A stretch of 7,342 nucleotides of DNA from Anaerolineaceae bacterium UBA6801 (GTDB lineage Bacteria > Chloroflexota > Anaerolineae > Anaerolineales > Anaerolineaceae), in the NCBI GenBank assembly GCA_002452315.1, contig DKFH01000013.1, positions 643 to 7,984 of the forward strand. The letters run 5' to 3'. Of this stretch, positions 6,616 to 7,342 are shown piece by piece. Under the pieces are notes generated by a model. That model was not told the DNA's origin. It searched no databases and was given only the letters and a program-made list of their open reading frames with translations. A program made the position numbers and the translations under genes. Position 1 is the first letter of the stretch, and each line of letters starts with the position of its first letter.

Positions 6616-6728
6616 ATTCAATCCAGTGCTTGGGTGATCAGGTAGACCAAACCAGTGCTGATGAATCTATTGTAACCTTTATTGCATGCATTCAATCAGT
6701 TTCTGTTCCTGTTTAACATGATCAGGTA
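6616..6728. repeat. Short ordered direct repeats upstream of the CNNM gene
   Basis: ATTCAATC occurs at 6616-6623 and 6690-6697, and TGATCAGGTA at 6635-6644 and 6719-6728, in the same order each time with spacings of 11 and 21 bases. CCAGTGCT also occurs twice, at 6623-6630 and 6652-6659. The pattern fits a degenerated tandem duplication or paired regulatory sites; chance is possible for words this short. Confidence 0.4.
6669..6695 (-). promoter_or_regulatory. Candidate promoter for the CNNM gene
   Basis: On the minus strand TACAAT (6674-6669) is a good -10 hexamer, and TTGAAT (6695-6690) could serve as -35. The spacer is only 15 bases, shorter than ideal. The -35 lies inside the second ATTCAATC repeat. 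It would give a leader of about 80 bases before the ATG at 6581. Confidence 0.3.
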
Positions 6729-6818
6729 TGCCATTGAGGAAACGTTTGTCGCCATTTTTCATCTTTGAACTGATCCAACAATGGGCATGTTGCAATGGTC
6801 AAGCATGGTATTTAAATT

Positions 6819-7316
6819 TTACCCTTGTTTGATTATTTCGACCTGCCCGGCTGTCAGCCGATGGAGGTCTGATGGGGTAACGCTTAGGAGGGCGTTGACC
6901 TCGCCAGCCGATGCCCACACGTGTGGGTAGGTCATCAAATCAGCATCGATGATGGTTTGGTCTATGTTAAGTATTCCGATGGGCGGCACTGCGCCGACCG
7001 GGAATCCCGTTTTGGAAAGCACCGTCTCTGGTTTTGCGGTTCCCACCGCGGCGCCTACCAGCGTGCTTAAGATATGCGTGTTTGCCCGGTTCTGGCCTGA
7101 AACCAGCACCAGGAACAACCCTCTGGTGGTCTTGTTCTCAAACACCAGGGATTTGACGATCGCCCCCAGCGGGCAGCCCAGCAGCGCGGCTGCCTGGCTG
7201 GCCTGGCGGGCGGGTGTATCAAACAGGCGCACTTCGAAAGGGATCTCGTTTTCCTTCAGGATGTTGAGAACATCGTTGACTTTTGGGGGGTATATGCCAG
7301 AAGTGGTCTCAGTCAT
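6819..7316 (-). CDS. YbaK/EbsC-type aminoacyl-tRNA deacylase
   Basis: A 165-residue single-domain protein of the YbaK/ProX family. These cytoplasmic enzymes hydrolyse mischarged tRNAs, for example Cys-tRNA(Pro) or Ala-tRNA(Pro), and so protect translation fidelity. Visible features: AIVKSLVFEN (52-61) with the conserved substrate-binding Lys55, VLVSGQNRAN (70-79), TGFPVGAVPPIG (103-114) and VWASAGEVNALL (133-144), followed by PSDLHRLTAG (148-157). Length is typical and nothing is missing. Which tRNA it edits cannot be told from the sequence; YbaK-like and other INS-superfamily subgroups remain possible. The ATG at 7316 has AAGGAA eight bases upstream (7330-7325). The start appears to overlap the stop of an upstream gene by ATGA, so it may be the second gene of a pair. 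It is followed by the 237-base spacer, so co-transcription with the CNNM gene is less certain. Confidence 0.92.
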   Translation of the reverse strand: MTETTSGIYPPKVNDVLNILKENEIPFEVRLFDTPARQASQAAALLGCPLGAIVKSLVFENKTTRGLFLVLVSGQNRANTHILSTLVGAAVGTAKPETVLSKTGFPVGAVPPIGILNIDQTIIDADLMTYPHVWASAGEVNALLSVTPSDLHRLTAGQVEIIKQG

Positions 7317-7342
7317 TGTTCTAATTCCTTCACCATGCGCAG
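7313..7342 (-). CDS. Possible C-terminal end of an upstream gene, cut by the right edge
   Basis: Read from the right edge on the minus strand, nine codons (LRMVKELEQ) end in TGA at 7315-7313, overlapping the YbaK ATG as ATGA. The residues look like a charged C-terminal helix and the 4-base overlap is a common operon arrangement. The stretch is too short to identify or to prove coding. Confidence 0.4.
   Translation of the reverse strand: MRMVKELEQ

Larger units (their letters stand above)
6582..6818. other. Intergenic spacer between the YbaK and CNNM genes
   Basis: This stretch is visibly richer in A and T than its neighbours and has no clear gene. The longest suggestive frame is on the minus strand at 6762-6679, 27 codons starting MKNGDKRFLNGIPDHVKQEQ and ending at TAA; it lacks a ribosome site and I recognise no family. 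The spacer holds short ordered repeats and a possible promoter for the CNNM gene, listed separately. I see no terminator hairpin for the YbaK gene. Confidence 0.5.

Noticed and set aside
1..7342. A novel defence, mobile or biosynthetic system
   Set aside because: Every sizeable gene belongs to a known housekeeping family, and there are no transposases, integrases, nucleases, toxin-antitoxin pairs, CRISPR repeats or biosynthetic cores in the window.

Overview
The window looks like ordinary chromosomal DNA from a bacterium with moderate GC content. The best guess is Chloroflexota, class Anaerolineae. That is an inference from the gene mix (an orphan UbiA-family prenyltransferase, a short RlmI-type methyltransferase, and the start of an MGDG-synthase-like glycosyltransferase) and the general style of the proteins; no marker gene settles it. 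I see no rRNA, tRNA, CRISPR array, insertion sequence, phage gene or toxin-antitoxin pair, and no gene-free stretch longer than about 240 bases.

Layout. The left part (1-1643) reads on the minus strand: a MalY/PatB-type PLP C-S lyase/aminotransferase (501-1643), followed 7 bases later by a DUF218 (YdcF/SanA-like) membrane-anchored protein cut by the left edge (1-493). A 234-base divergent intergenic region (1644-1877) carries a clear extended -10 promoter facing right and a weaker candidate facing left. The centre (1878-5239) is a compact plus-strand cluster, probably one transcription unit: UbiA prenyltransferase, class I SAM methyltransferase, proC (pyrroline-5-carboxylate reductase), pncC/CinA C-terminal domain (NMN deamidase family), and then the broken start of an MGDG-synthase-type glycosyltransferase. 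Gaps between these genes are 28, 13, 9 and 15 bases. The right part (5262-7342) is on the minus strand: a CNNM/CBS/CorC_HlyC membrane protein (hemolysin C/CorC family), a 237-base intergenic region with short repeated motifs, a YbaK-type aminoacyl-tRNA deacylase, and the last few codons of what may be an upstream gene overlapping it by ATGA.

How the genes relate. Most are single-step housekeeping enzymes: amino-acid metabolism (C-S lyase, ProC), pyridine-nucleotide salvage (PncC), translation quality and RNA modification (YbaK, methyltransferase), and membrane or lipid functions (UbiA, CNNM protein, DUF218, the decayed glycosyltransferase). I do not see a new multi-gene system. The points most worth a second look are the frameshifted glycosyltransferase remnant at 5081-5239, which is easily missed as a 52-codon hypothetical, the start-site and promoter question for the UbiA gene, and the repeated motifs upstream of the CNNM gene.
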